64,000 nucleotides of DNA from Hysterangium stoloniferum. Taxonomy: Eukaryota > Basidiomycota > Agaricomycetes > Hysterangiales > Hysterangiaceae. Numbering within the stretch: position 1 is the first letter of the stretch; every line of letters starts with the position of its first letter. Location of the stretch: NCBI GenBank assembly GCA_015178975.1, contig WHVD01000017.1, positions 930,001 through 994,000 of the forward strand. The letters are read 5' to 3'. The position numbers and the translations under genes were made by a program. Positions 12,161 to 24,330 of the stretch are shown here, in pieces. The notes under the pieces are model-generated. The model was not told the origin of the DNA and made no database searches. It was given only the letters and a program-made list of their open reading frames with translations.

Positions 12161-14421
12161 CATGCTAGTCCAGCTCTTTCAGATGTCAATCAATGACTCA
12201 ATAAACTCACCATTGTATTATCCAAAACCCCTCTTCTCATCTGAGCCAAAACATCTGATTAGGCCACTTGTTTCTTCTTGTCGTTGCGTTTGCGCCAGAT
12301 CCGAGCCAGACCTCTCCGAAAGAGTAAATGCACAGAACAGAACAGAACAGAATGAGGATAGGATTGAGTGGCTATACTTGAGGACCCCAAAATACGGCTC
12401 TGAGAGACTTTAAAACCACCTCTTTCGTGGTCCCGAATTCCATTTTCGATACAATTTCGTGAGCTGTGATATTTAGGTCGACTATTCTTGAAATCAAATC
12501 TCAATTGTGGAATTTTCTCATCTGGTTGTTCTGCATTGTGGCTGCCGAAAGCAAGTCCAAGCAGATAAGTTCGCGGCGTTTGTTGTTGCAAGTCGTCAAA
12601 AAGATTGCAGCCGCGTTGCTGCTCTAGACAGGGGGAGCCTATTCTGATATTAATGAAACCTATTCGTTCCTTTCCTGAATGCATTGAGTCTGGGGCACTT
12701 TCAATACCAAAAACGCTATATGTAGCACTCGAACCGTGTGCGATTTTTGAAATTGATCATTGTAATAGCCAGCGTGTGCGTGCGCGTGACCCGCCTTCCA
12801 ATTCTCTGCCTTTGGGGAGACGCCACATTTAACCATGGCTTATGGTCGCGCAGTTCACGCAAATTAATCCGCTGGGAGCATGTGCAAACGCGGCGTCAAA
12901 CAAGTATTCAAAAAAAAAAGTTGCCAAGATTTACCCTACATCAAAGTGCCTAAGATGTTTTCTAATTGTGATTTGTCGTCTGGAACTTCACACATGCCTT
13001 TGAAATTGTGAAATTGTGCGCGTGCCCTCCCAGCGGTCACTCATTTGTTGGCCTGTCGGAATATCCCTGTTTCATAGGAACATTTGGGTGCACCTGGGCA
13101 AATCCCTTCAGGTCTTCTAGCCCTACGCATTCCAACGGTGTTGCACTAACACCAGCCAGCCCTATAAATGGAATGGTATTTTCGCAGGAAAATCGTACTC
13201 TTATAGAAGTGCCAACCCAAATCGGTGCATTGATCAACACGTTTCATGGCGCCCGCTGGGATGGGTATGGGCGTCCGTCATCCGGCGATGGCACCATTGC
13301 TACGAACTTTGCTCTTGCCATTGACTGTTGACCTGGTATCTAGATTAATAAGAGTCATATACCTTGCCGTTAATTGGATAAGGACAAACCGGGCTGGGCC
13401 TCCGGAAACTTGAGGACTGCTTGAGCGGTGAGTAGAGCTGGCGGCGAGGCAGAGATGTGGCCACCCACCGCTTAGCCCAGCCTTATGAAGGCTTAAGTAT
13501 ACATTGGGCTTCATGCCCGGGTCATTGCAAAGTAATTAATATATGTCATCATAGCTTAAAATAGCATCTTCTGATAGGTTTGAATACATTTGCTGTCAAG
13601 ACAGCCTGGGTATAAAGTGTTTTTCCTGGCTCCTGTCATCGCTCTGGTTACTATCAATATGACGCCACCAGGCTGATTGATTCTCACATGTCCTAAAAAC
13701 TGCACTGGTTTTTAACTATATGGCCATGAGGCATAAACCAAGTTTGATACCCAAGAGTAGTACTGCCAAGAGAAGTACTGTGCGTAATGGATCTTATGTG
13801 ATAAAATGAAGCGATTCCTCCAAACAAATTAATGTAACAGCCAAATTGATCAAGGCAACTTATATCATCTTGCTCTCATCAACAAGGCACCCCGATGGAG
13901 ATATAATGGCGGATACGATCGCCATATTGCACAGTTGGTCGGATTTCTCAGTTGTTGGTCTAGACTGAACTCCAGATTGCAACGGTGCCAATCGGAAACT
14001 TGTTACGCCTACCCGGAGACTCCAAAGAGGCAATCACCTAGATCGGAATTCATCAGTCGGGGTTTTCCGCATGCCCCCCGATGCGTGGTTAATTTACGTG
14101 TCCGAGTCATGCGCTTCAACGAGCTAGGGAATGGGGACCATTTTACACTGAGGCTTTCCTTCACACGATACAGGCTGGTTCCTTGCCATACACCAATTCC
14201 CCAAACTGGGAATAAAGACTATTCAATTGGACCTGAATAGGGTCGACAGGCGGTTATCCCTTTGTTCCGTGAAGGTCGAGTGATAGCCGCCTGGCCAACC
14301 ATTAAATAAGTCGTAGTCTCCTAACAGTCCCTTACGTTGACCCGGTCTTGCCGTGCATTGCTCTGTCTGCCATATTGGAGGGAATTTTCACCCGCAAATA
14401 ACCGTGCTAGCACTGGACAGA
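12161..14421. other. Gene-poor interval
   Basis: Open frames such as 12259-12684 (minus) and 13008-13331 (plus) have no recognisable domain and no spliced partner. A short (ACAGA)n run lies near 12331-12352. I support no gene here. Confidence 0.45.
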
Positions 14422-14429
14422 TATTTAAG
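14422..14429 (+). promoter_or_regulatory. TATA-like box before Ser-rich gene
   Basis: TATTTAAG lies about 65 bases upstream of the ATG at 14492. Confidence 0.35.
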
Positions 14430-14491
14430 CGGCGGCTGTTGGTTGTTCTAGTACATCATTTCCCAACGCTTTCTTTCCTCCCATTACTACC

Positions 14492-15510
14492 ATGTCCTCT
14501 CGCACCTCTAGATGGGCCACACAAGTCCGACCTGGTCCCCCAGCACCAAGCTCTCGAGCACCATCAATAGGTCCCCCGCCTACAGTGTACCCTGAGAGCA
14601 GTGTTTCCAACCCAGATGCAAGTCGCTACACTGGCCGCTCGTCGCGGGCTCGCAGCGCAAGTGTCACCCATCCACCATCCCACCATGAATCACACTACAC
14701 CTCGTCGTCTCGTTCGTCCCCAAGACACAGTGCTAGATCCTCTCGTTCTAGTACCCCAACGCCGTCGCCAACCTACTACGCCCCGCCGGGGCAGCCTGTC
14801 ATTGCCCGCACGTCAGACTCTAGAGGACGTACTGACAGCTATGTCATTCTGCCCCCACGAGGCCAGAAAGTCGAGATAGTGGTGAGTCTTGTGTTTCAAT
14901 TGTGCTCCCGGGCCCGCTTTCGTGACGCAGAAGTGTGGCGCACAGTATACATCGCAATGTGGCGGCAAATAGCTGTAATCGAGAATACGAACCCTTCTTC
15001 TTCTTGTCGTGCACTGCCTTGCCCTGTCATTGTGGCTTCTTTATTCCAATAAGCGGCTTACTGACCCTGATTTTCAGCACCCGACTCCCATTCGCTCATC
15101 GTATTCATCTTCACCCTATTACCCGCCTTCATCTCCTCGATCCCCAACCAGGGAGAGACCGCTCATCCGAAGACTCCTTGACAAGGTTGAATGGAACAGC
15201 GACAAGAACAGGTCCGCGTTGCCATCGCATCTTACTTTTCGATCTCCGCGCTAACGTAAATTTTTACGACACCCACAGCCGCCGGTCATCTTCGGTTTCT
15301 CATTCTTCCGCGCCAAGCTATCGGGGCTCCAGGACACGACGCAATTCGACTGGAGGTGACGACCAGGACTGGGCAGTCTCGGGTGGCCACTCTAGAAATG
15401 ACCACTACTCGAGTGACCACTACTCAAGGCGGTCGGTTGATAGTGGATCAAGAGGAACAATCACCACTGTCACTAGAGGTAGAAGGACATACGATATTAT
15501 TCAGGTTTAG
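14492..15510 (+). CDS. Ser/Arg-rich low-complexity protein, 3 exons, 251 aa
   Basis: Exons 14492-14881, 15078-15211 and 15279-15510 join in phase to 252 codons including the stop. The ATG follows CTACC. The product is dominated by Ser, Arg, Pro, Thr and Tyr: SSRTSRWATQV at the N-terminus, SRSSPRHSARSSRSS mid-way and SYSSSPYYPPSSPRSP in exon 2. It ends TTVTRGRRTYDIIQV. There is no signal peptide or membrane segment, and it is probably disordered. One short ordered-looking patch, TDSYVILPPRGQKVEIV (about residues 114-130), ends exon 1. I do not recognise a family; SR-like phosphorylation or RNA association is only a guess from composition. Confidence 0.75.
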
Positions 15511-17700
15511 TTTTGTCATTGGAGTTGATATCGAATTATTCATGTGGGTTGCGGATCATGACGACCCGCTCTGGGTTGTGCCTTGTGAGACTATGATTTC
15601 TCAATCATTCTGACAGTTGGGCGCCGTCCTAACGTAGACCATTTCTTTGTGCCTTTTTTGGATATATTTAGTATAGTACTTATATTCACGAGTCTTTTAA
15701 TGGGCTGCAAAATAGGTTGTGCTGAGGAAAATCAAGAGTTGTTGCAGAGAGCTGTGATTAGCTATTTATGCGAAAACGTGCATTAGTTCATGTGTCAATA
15801 AAATGCACTTTTGAACCCTTCAAAGCGTTTGACTATTTCTCAAATTAAAGAATAACACACAATCCCATCTCTGACTCACCAAAAGCTTCGGACTGACCGA
15901 CATGCATATCATAGTCCGCTAGGTGAGGCAAGACCAATATCGATGAAGCCAGCACTTAGATCCTACAATACTCCGTTAATCCGGTCGGGATTAACCCCAG
16001 CATCCCCTGTCGCCTACATACCAGTTAGCCTTGCCCCCTCCGGAAGGCACGGGAGATCAATAAGGGGGTAATTTCGCGTTGAGGGGCGGCGATCTTAGAA
16101 GGCCCAAGTTATTGATCAGTGCTGCGATCTGCACACTGTAAAAAAAGATGCAATTGACATCACTGGTAAAAAGTCCCAGACGTGGAAGAGTCAGGAATGC
16201 TCAAGGAAGCCCCCGCTAGGTCCTAACGGACATTTACGGCGAGCTGTTCCAAGATCCGGCAGGGGGTGGATCCCGGGTTGCCGAGGCGTGTCATTGACTC
16301 ATAGCCGAGCGCGGCCGGAATTGGCGATAGCCGAAGCGAAAAATAAGCCGAGATGCAACAACACTGCTCTCGGCTGGCTCAAGCTTTACGCCGGCTCAAG
16401 CCGAAGGCAATGGGGGATGCCGAGGCATGGGATAGGTGTGAGTTGAAGATCGATGTATAAAATAAAACTGATATTTACTTACCCTACCCCAAACAATAGA
16501 TGGCTGGAGATTTACCGGCGAGATTAGGCAAAGTGTAGTCAAGACTTGAGCATCAGTTTTTGATGATTAAATACTTTCAAGCAGTAAAGCTAACAAACAA
16601 CTCAATGTTGCCTTTCTGTTCTTGATATTGCAAATATAGTCTCTTGGTGATGCCTAATTCTCTTTAAACTACCATATTTCTTATCAAAGTCCCCACCCTC
16701 CCATCATATTTCCTTATCACTATTGCCTCCAACTACATCTGAATGGTCCTTGTCGGTCTTATAATTATACTCATTAACTGGGAGGAGATCCATGATCTTG
16801 GAAAGACCGACCTTGCCATTTACAATGCAGGCATTGGACCCCGTTTACTGGTTGTCATTTTCGAGCTCCTCGTCACTCTCCGATCACAATGATATTTTGT
16901 GTAAAATTGAAATGTGCCTCTATTAGAGATCGTTCAATACGGTTCTGCTGCCTTGTGTCTGATTTTACACTGGAAGAAAACACCCTCTCCGATGGAATGG
17001 AGGATGCCTGAGTTCTAGAGCGCAGCGGAATGGTGTTGGGTAGACTGTATTACTTTGCTGTATAATGTTCTTTGATGCCTCAATGAAAATAACAGGATAC
17101 ATCTCACCATATCACCCGGTCCACATCTTCGACAGCCAGCCAGTTAGATGGAAAGCAGTATGCATTCCATTAGGATTCTATTCAGTCAAGGTACAACATT
17201 TGGTGTGGGACACCCAAAATCCATCCCACTGGAGGACAGTTTCCTAAATATATTTATTGTTAGAGTTAGAGTTATGCTTCATCCATTATAATTTTTCTGG
17301 CATATTCAAGAATATATCACGCTGGCCATGTTTCTTCGAACTGTCATAACCGGATGGATGGATGGAGCACTATGGCAGTTGAAGCCAAAAATTTGTGTAT
17401 CCCACATAAAAGCCGCCAATTGTAAAAATGGATTTATGAGAAGTAACAGTTATACCAGGACTTCATTCCAGCATTCAACATGCACCAAGAGCAGTTCATC
17501 CTGAGGTCGGAGGAATAACCAAGACACAAGGTTCGGCTTACAATGCGTGGGCTTACATAGCATCGCTTTGTCAAGGACGGCGGAAACAGGCTTGGAAGGT
17601 TCTACTTGGTTCTACTCGAGTCGCGCCGAGTCGTACCCGCTCTCAGTACTATGACTGTGCCACGATCGGATATGTCAGCGAGTCATGTCGCTACTGATCA
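15511..17700. other. 2.2-kb interval without a supported gene
   Basis: No spliceable gene was found. At 16300-16420 the word AGCCGA or its complement recurs several times (TAGCCGAG, TAGCCGAAG, AAGCCGAG, CTCGGCTGGCTC, AAGCCGAAGG), giving local hairpin potential. The small frame at 17065-17247 has no recognisable domain. Confidence 0.45.
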
Positions 17701-17708
17701 TATATAAA
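17701..17708 (+). promoter_or_regulatory. TATA box before the eIF4E-binding-motif gene
   Basis: TATATAAA lies about 90 bases upstream of the ATG at 17796. Confidence 0.4.
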
Positions 17709-17795
17709 TCTCTCTCAAGTCACAACTGATATTTCATCCTGCCTAATACTGAGTACTCCTCCAGACTCATCGTCTCCTCACTCGTATCGCATACG

Positions 17796-18333
17796 ATGTC
17801 GTCTCTAATGATGATTAACCGTTCCGCGTCGCCCTCGGCGCAATCGGAATCTGCGAGCAGCAGTTACTCTTCATCTTCGGCATCTTCAGGGAACTCAACC
17901 CGTATGTTTATCCCATTCGTAGATCCTGTGCAACACTCAACCCCATCTCTCACGTCGGGCAGAGTCTCTGGCGTACACCCGCGATGAGCTGTTGGCCCTT
18001 GCCACATCTCCGCTCTCAAATGGCCCCGCCCCCGCTGCGTTAAAGTCCTTCCCAGAAATCAAACGCAGAACGCCTCGCGGTCTCATAGAGGCCTACAATG
18101 TCCTCGAATATGCACGGGGTCGTGTTCCGGAGCCTAATGCCACCAGCGCAAAGTCTGTCACTCGGACGCGCAGTCCTAAAGGCACCCAGTCGCCGCCCTC
18201 CGAGTCTCCACGCCGTCCCGCCATACAGTCTCAACCCGTGGTTGAAGTCCCTCCAGTGTGGAAGGTTGGGGTCTATGTTCCACCAGCACGGCGCTTTGCT
18301 CTCGAACAGCAGCAGCAGCAACAACAACAATAA
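17796..18333 (+). CDS. Small disordered protein with eIF4E-binding motif and polyQ end, 158 aa
   Basis: Exons 17796-17901 and 17963-18333 join in phase to 159 codons including TAA. The N-terminus is Ser-rich. Just after the intron comes QSLAYTRDELLALATSPLS, where YTRDELL fits the canonical eIF4E-binding pattern YxxxxL-phi and resembles YTKEELL of metazoan 4E-T. The middle is basic and Pro/Ser-rich, and PPVWKVGVYVPPARRF comes before a run of eight Gln. The family role would be to bind eIF4E and repress or localise mRNA; here this rests on one short motif. The TAA lies inside the CAG/CAA run. The same frame continues with three Gln and a basic 29-residue tail to TAG at 18430-18432, so the original protein may have been 190 aa. 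Confidence 0.7.
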
Positions 18334-18433
18334 CAACAACAACGTGCAAAGGCAGGAAGGGGAGCTGTTAAGCAGTCCAAGTTTTTGAGGAGACCCGGAC
18401 AGCCGCGAGCTATTCAAGTCCAGGGCCGCTAGT

Positions 18434-18944
18434 GAATGGGATAATTAAACGAGGGGGTGTGGATATGTATGATAGTTTGCTGGGTGACGGTTAGATCTAC
18501 TGTATCCTTATTATATTCTGTAACACTTGCAATATCACTTCTTTCGCTGGCAGAGTCATTCGCAATAACTGAAATATCCATATCCCCCGTGCCTGGGCTT
18601 GAGATGAGCGTCATACCACATCTGTGTCCAGACATTGAGAACACTGTCTAAAGCCGGTAGAGCACATGAGAGAATAGGCATGCACATGCTAGACATGACT
18701 GCTCTGCAGGGCATACGCTGGCTGAAGATTTTAGTAAGCATGTGAAATGTTATATCACTAGCCGATAGGTAATAATGACGGTGCTCTGTCCACGATGACA
18801 TGTCCATACTATTTACATCACCATATCGTATATCACCTCTGTTATCATCCTAAGTATCCTGTGATCCGAGTCCTTACGCCAGCCAGCGTGTAGCCGGAAG
18901 AGACATTTCCTCCTCAGCTCTTAGCATCCCCCCATTCGACCGCC
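18434..18944. other. No supported gene
   Basis: Short overlapping frames only; nothing recognisable between the eIF4E-motif gene and the NmrA pseudogene. Confidence 0.45.
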
Positions 18945-19920
18945 ATGGCCAATCACTATGAAGGCCGTACGTTTTTATCCGCTTTTGAAAAATTTTCCAT
19001 CGTATTCCACGAAGGAGTAATGATACACCATCAAGATGTCAGGGCTTCTGCAATCATCGAAGTCTCCAAAGCGGCAGAGGTCGAACATTTCATTCTGTCA
19101 AGTGTTTTTCGAGCTGTGCGGACGAAGATACAGACGCATAAGCCGAAAATCGAGTGTGTCGCTCCCCTTTAAACCGTGTGACAACATCGAAGAGTATCTA
19201 GTTCCAGTCACGGCTGAATTACGCCATTTTGCAGGTAAGATGGGATCGTAAAACTACCTACTATGCTCACTCTTTTAGTCATCTCCCCATTATATGCAAA
19301 ATCTGTTTGACTTTTGTTGGAAATGAGGATGAAACACCCTTTTCCCAGGGGCGGCTCACCTATTTCATCAACTTTTCATATGTAAACGTAAATTGTGGAC
19401 CATGCTTTTGGAGGTTAATGCATACCAGTATACACCTAAACTAGCACCAAACCTATCATGTCAGAAAGTGATTCACTAACTGACACATTGATTGAAGTAT
19501 TTCTATTACAAGTCTATATACCCTTGTAGATTGTATATTACAATAAGCCAACTCACACTATTTTTAATAACTTTGTGAGGAGGACAGGAGATCGCGATTG
19601 GATTACAGCGGATTATGCAGCCGTGGCTCGAGTAATATACACAAACACTGCAAAGCACAATTACGCTCGATACGAGCCCATTGGCCAGGACATATTTTAC
19701 GACGACATCGGTCTTCCAAATAAGCGGCAGGGAGGCTCGCTGTAATGTTTTCACAGCCAAAGAGCTCCTCGCAAAGATGATGGTGTCTGCTATTAATAAA
19801 AGTGAACACACTCAGGACGCGATCGAATGTATGTTTCGCCATTATAATTGTTGGTGAGTGACTGCATCGACGAAATGCACTAAGCCCAAGGGTGTTATGT
19901 CAGTCTCCTAAAGATTTACT
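18945..19920 (+). pseudogene. NmrA-like pseudogene, copy 1, interrupted by a solo LTR
   Basis: Positions 18945-19155 encode FLSAFEKFSIVFHEG and VEHFILSSVFRAVRTKIQTHKPKI, colinear with the intact NmrA-like gene at 24.3-25.4 kb (VDHFIFSSIIQPIRTKLHTHKMKL). The NIEEYLVPVTAEL block follows at about 19180. After the LTR at 19315-19569, the C-terminal part resumes in mixed frames: YAAVARVIYTNTAKHNYARYE, ELLAKMMVSAINKSEHTQDA, FRHYN. The first 40-odd residues with the nucleotide-binding strand are absent, and stops and frame changes separate the parts. It is a relic of a duplicated gene. Confidence 0.75.
19315..19569. mobile_element. Solo LTR (255 bp) inside the NmrA pseudogene
   Basis: The element starts TGTTGGAAATGAGGATGAAACAC and ends ATTTTTAATA, with a perfect 5-bp duplication ACTTT at 19310-19314 and 19570-19574. 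It is colinear with 60942-61221, which has its own flanking duplication. No internal region remains, so this is a solo LTR fossil of a retrotransposon, probably Copia-type from the TGTTGGAA start. The two copies differ noticeably, so it is not recent. Confidence 0.75.
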
Positions 19921-21018
19921 GGAAACTCGAATGTTCTACGAGGATTACTCGGACGAGAACCACAAGCTGGGAAAGCTATGTAAAGCGTTAGCTTCGCAAT
20001 AGCAAGCATAACTGATGGCAACATTTTAAGAATCTTGTTACAATGATTGTAATAACATACAAATTAAAAAGTTTTGAAGTTGTCCTATCAAACCAAACCC
20101 TTTCCTGTAGTTGATGATGTTAACTTACGTCCACGGAGAACTTGTAATGAAGATTGATATGCTGTTGTTCGTAGTGGGAAAATACAGAGCAGATGACATT
20201 GAATGTATCGGATGGGTATGAACATCAAGAAGGGGACATCAGTAAATATATCGTGTATATCATAGGTGGATGAGTGAATACGCAGGGGGGTGTATGAACT
20301 AACAAACATGTATAACGAATTAAGACAACAATAGCATGAGTCCAGTAAACGCTAAAGAAGCCGTTTGAATCTATTAGCGAATGGTGATCAGTGATCAACA
20401 CCAATAATCAAAATCACGAGTATAGTTTCCCTGGACATCCCCAGCTCCTTGATGAACTTGAGGTAAAGTTGGATGCTGGCCACCTCCCCCTTTATCTTGC
20501 AATATTTGATGCCATATAATTTCTTTGAACTCAAGGACAATAGTAAACCTGCCTGGTCGGGAAAGTAAATGTTGAGATATAACTATATTAGTAAGGTGGA
20601 GGGAGATACCATATAGTAATACGATCGAAAGCGTAAAGCTCTTAGTGAAGTTGTTGGCACTCACTAAGGTAGCAAGGAATCGCTATTATAATAATGACCT
20701 ACCTCCTACCTGTTGTTCCTAATAGGTAGATATCAATACATACTCGGTAAAGTGTCACTCGCTAAGCATTCCCGCGCAATATATGAGTAACTCTAACTAT
20801 AGACCAACCCCAACAAAGTATGTGAATACATCTTGCATTTGCTTTGCTGCCGAGTGTCGGAAGCCAATATAGCTCACTGGCCTGTCGGCAGAAGCCGTTA
20901 TCATACTTTTCCCCAGTGTCATTTTGGTATCGCAGTACAATGTGCCGAGGCAGGTCCATAAAGTCGCACATCAGTCACTTCCATCATCATCCCCAACTTT
21001 CCTCAACTTGAAACCCCC
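19921..21018. other. Intergenic, no gene supported
   Basis: AT-rich. A minus-strand frame at 20395-20664 lacks any recognisable motif. Probably spacer plus the FMO promoter. Confidence 0.45.
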
Positions 21019-23077
21019 ATGGAAGAAGGAAGGCTCACGTCTGTGGATGCTGCTCGAGCTTGGTTGCATGAATTTGCCAATGCTTTCTTACCTCAAAAAA
21101 TAAACATTCAACAAATCAAAGCCCTTTTTTTAGAAGCAGGCTGGTTGCGAGATAATCTTGTTTTCACATGGACTCATAGATCACTCTGCGGACACGATGC
21201 TATCGAAGCGTATCTTTCGGGCACATCGAAACGAATAGAAATATATTCTGTGGCACTGGACGAAAGCTACGGGAGAAAGGTAAGCCTAGACCCTCACACA
21301 AACATCCTCGAAGCGACTTTTGTCTTCGAAACACCTATCGCGTATGGTCGCGGCCATGTGTTACTTCAATCGCAAGACAAAGCCTGGAAAGCCTTATCTG
21401 TCTATGTCGCGATGACGGATCTGAAAGATCACGAGGAAATGCGGGTTCCCAATGACATAACTGCGGGAGAAGAGGAAGCCGCCAGACGAAAAATCGAAAC
21501 GGATCCTCATGTATTGATTAGTGGGTGTTTTCTAATTCCTGGCAGTCAAATAATGTTTACCTTCATTCTAGTCGGAGCTGGACAGACTGGTTTGAATAAT
21601 GGTGCAAGGTTTCGAAAAATGAATATTCCAACATTACTGATTGATCGTTCATCTGCAATTGGGGATGTTTGGCGTAATCGCTACCCGAGTCTGACTCTGC
21701 ATACCAACAGTCTACATCACACCCGTAAGTCAATAAACTACCATAGTGTGAATTCTTATGCCGTTCGTTTTCAGTACTCTACACAAGGCACCCGCCCACT
21801 GTGCCGAGATTCATAGTGAAAGATGAGGTTGCAGCTATGCTCGAAAAGTATGCCCACGATCAGGGATTGACAGTGTGGCTTAAGTCAACCCTGCTTCCAA
21901 GGCCAACTTACGATGCTATCACTAAACGTTGGACGGTCCATGTTTCTAGAGATGGCCAGGAAGTTATACTCCATCCGTTTCATATCGTTTTGGCCACCGG
22001 CATCTTTGGTACACCATATATACCCCATATAACTGGTTCTGAAACATTTTTCGGCGATATAACTCACACGACCAACTTTAAAGGGCCTGAACCGTATGCG
22101 AATAAGAATACGATAGTTATAGGAGCAAGCCAAAGCGCTGCCGATATCTGTCGGGATCTCGCAACCCACGGTGCGCGTTCCGTGACTATGATTCAACGAT
22201 CTCGCACCGTTGTTGTCTCTGAAAGCGTTGTCAACCCTCAAATGAATCGACTCTGGCGCGAAGACGTAGATCCTCTCATATCGGACTTTTATGTGGCATC
22301 TATGCCACTGGGATTACTCAAGCAGATTCTTATAGCTAAGAAAGATGAAAGGGTTGCGCAACAAAAGGACATGCTTGAAGGACTGAAAAAAGCTGGCTTG
22401 CACGTCCACGAGGGTGAGGACGGTGCCGGCCATCTCTATGAGGTCTTTAGACGTGGTTCAGGTACAGTATGTTTTTTAGTCTTTGATATCTCGTTGATCG
22501 AGTTCCGAACAGGATATTGTACGCTCCAAACTGTCATATATGGGTTGTTCGCCTCACAGCATTTTTGATAGGGATCGATAAAGGGACGATTGACCTGATA
22601 ATACAGGATAAAATTCACGTCAGACACGGAATCGAACCGGTACATTTTACCCCCAAGGAAGTAATTTTTAGCGACGGGACCGCCATGTCTGCAGACCTTG
22701 TCATATTTGCAACTGGCTATGAACCAGCAGTTATCGCCGCCAGCAAGTTGTTCGGGGAGGACATTGCTAGATTGATAACCCCAATATGGGGGCTGAACTC
22801 AGAGCATGAATCTCGAAGATCCTACACACCTTCTGGTCATCCTGCCGTAAGTCATCAACACAGTAGTTTTACGATAGTTAACATAGCTTATTGTGGATAG
22901 ATATGGTGGGCAATTGGTGATTTCATGTATTCGAGATACTATTCAAAGTCACTAGTGAGTCTCCCTAGCACTCCTTGAGATTTATAATTTAACTAGTTTA
23001 TAATAAAGGCATTACAAATTAAGGCAAGGGAAATTGGACTCGTGGGACAAGAAGAACTTCGGAACCTTCAGACGTAG
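21019..23077 (+). CDS. Flavin-containing monooxygenase, 6 exons, 579 aa
   Basis: Exons: 21019-21520, 21572-21724, 21775-22461, 22572-22846, 22901-22954, 23009-23077; phases agree and give 580 codons. Residues about 20-140 look like an NTF2-like domain, common at the N-terminus of fungal FMO-like proteins. The FAD-binding GAGQTG follows at about residue 170. FFGDITHTTNF at about 310-320 fits the FMO signature FxGxxxHxxx(Y/F) rather than the Baeyer-Villiger form. IGASQSAAD at about 334 is the NADPH Rossmann motif, and IFATGYE the late ATG motif. The C-terminus, WWAIGDFMYSRYYSKSLALQIKA, is typical. It should oxygenate a soft nucleophile (N or S) with NADPH and O2; the substrate is unknown. It lies between NmrA-like copies. 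Confidence 0.92.
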
Positions 23078-24330
23078 TGCTTACTTTTCATTTTTTTTTT
23101 TTTTTTTTATTTCCATTTGTATCTGTTGGGGTACACACTATGTAAGATAATACATACTATTGTATCGTTATCAAGTAATCTGAACAGTTTGGAGGTATTG
23201 GTATTGGCAAGAAACTATACACAGTTTATATACGTGAATGAGTGTGGCGAAATATGAGCACTGAGGGAAAATAGTAGATCAGATAATATCTAGATAAGAA
23301 CTTCGAGAAACTATCAGTTAATTTGATGGCGATTATGGGATCATGAAGATTCAACCTCAAGTTCTCCAAGCGTTTCGGTGACCTCTATTCTTTTCATTTA
23401 ACAGTTTGTTCAACAGTTTCCTTTTCCCACGCTCAGAATAATGATAAAAGGGCTGTTACCGCAAGCACCAAAGTTAGATGTTCGGCCGAAGACTCCCGAT
23501 TCAAAAATGCAAGACCTAACGGCGTAGTGATTGCATGTGAAAAAAAAATTTTTTTCTTGAAAAGTTCTTGCCCCTACGACTGAGTGTGGTATAGATTATA
23601 GTTGGATGGGAAATGTCTCTTGTATATTCTCATAGGATTGGGCGATAACTCCGTGGACGCTCTGGCAGGGATAGCAGAGTTAAAATGACATGTCGCGACA
23701 TACGATTGGTAGTCATTAATGTCGACATGACAGCAAACTTGCAGGAAGGTATATGATATACCTGTTAGATTTTATCACGTGAACAATTGTAATTGAATTG
23801 CATTAATTAGCATAATGCAGTTATTTTATTTTAATGGAGTCCTGCACCTCTCCCCACATACGCCACAGAGGTCTTTTCAAAAGAATTGTGCAGTTTAATA
23901 TATGTGCATATGGCTCCCTCCAGAGAGCTCACATCATGGAGCAACATTATAGTGTCCTAACCCCCTTCCGTTGTAATATTAATCAAGGATACATGTTGTG
24001 TGTAATGATAGCCCAAGCCAATCAATGGCATCTTGCAGTGAGATTCACTTGGAATTGAGGAACATCTTCATTTTCCCTTTTTCGTGGAGGGTTAACAAGT
24101 TAGGACAAGTAGCTAAACCGCTCTCTACTAGGTTTCACTGACTCACGCGAGGACAGGCCACTAGGAGAAATACATTTATGTACACACCGCCGGAGAGCAG
24201 AGAGACTTCATACAACGAAGTTGCCTTGATTTCACCCCCAACCCCTGATGAACTGGTGTTCTTTCAACAAATATCTTCTGAAGCATTTACTAATCACTAT
24301 TTTGTACACAATCTCGAAGGATTCTTTGTT
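23078..24330. other. Intergenic, no gene supported
   Basis: It starts with an 18-20 base poly-T run (23091-23109) soon after the FMO stop. Nothing else is recognisable. Confidence 0.5.

Noticed and set aside
16300-16420. Regulatory array of AGCCGA words
   Set aside because: Spacing is irregular and there is no nearby start codon; it may be chance in a GC-rich patch.
18040-18417. Antisense frame with polyleucine
   Set aside because: The Leu run is the complement of the CAG/CAA polyglutamine tract; the sense gene is supported by TATA, intron and motif.
21019-23077. Baeyer-Villiger monooxygenase
   Set aside because: The fingerprint ends HTTNF, fitting FxGxxxHxxx(Y/F) of FMOs and not the HxxxW(P/D) form of Baeyer-Villiger enzymes.
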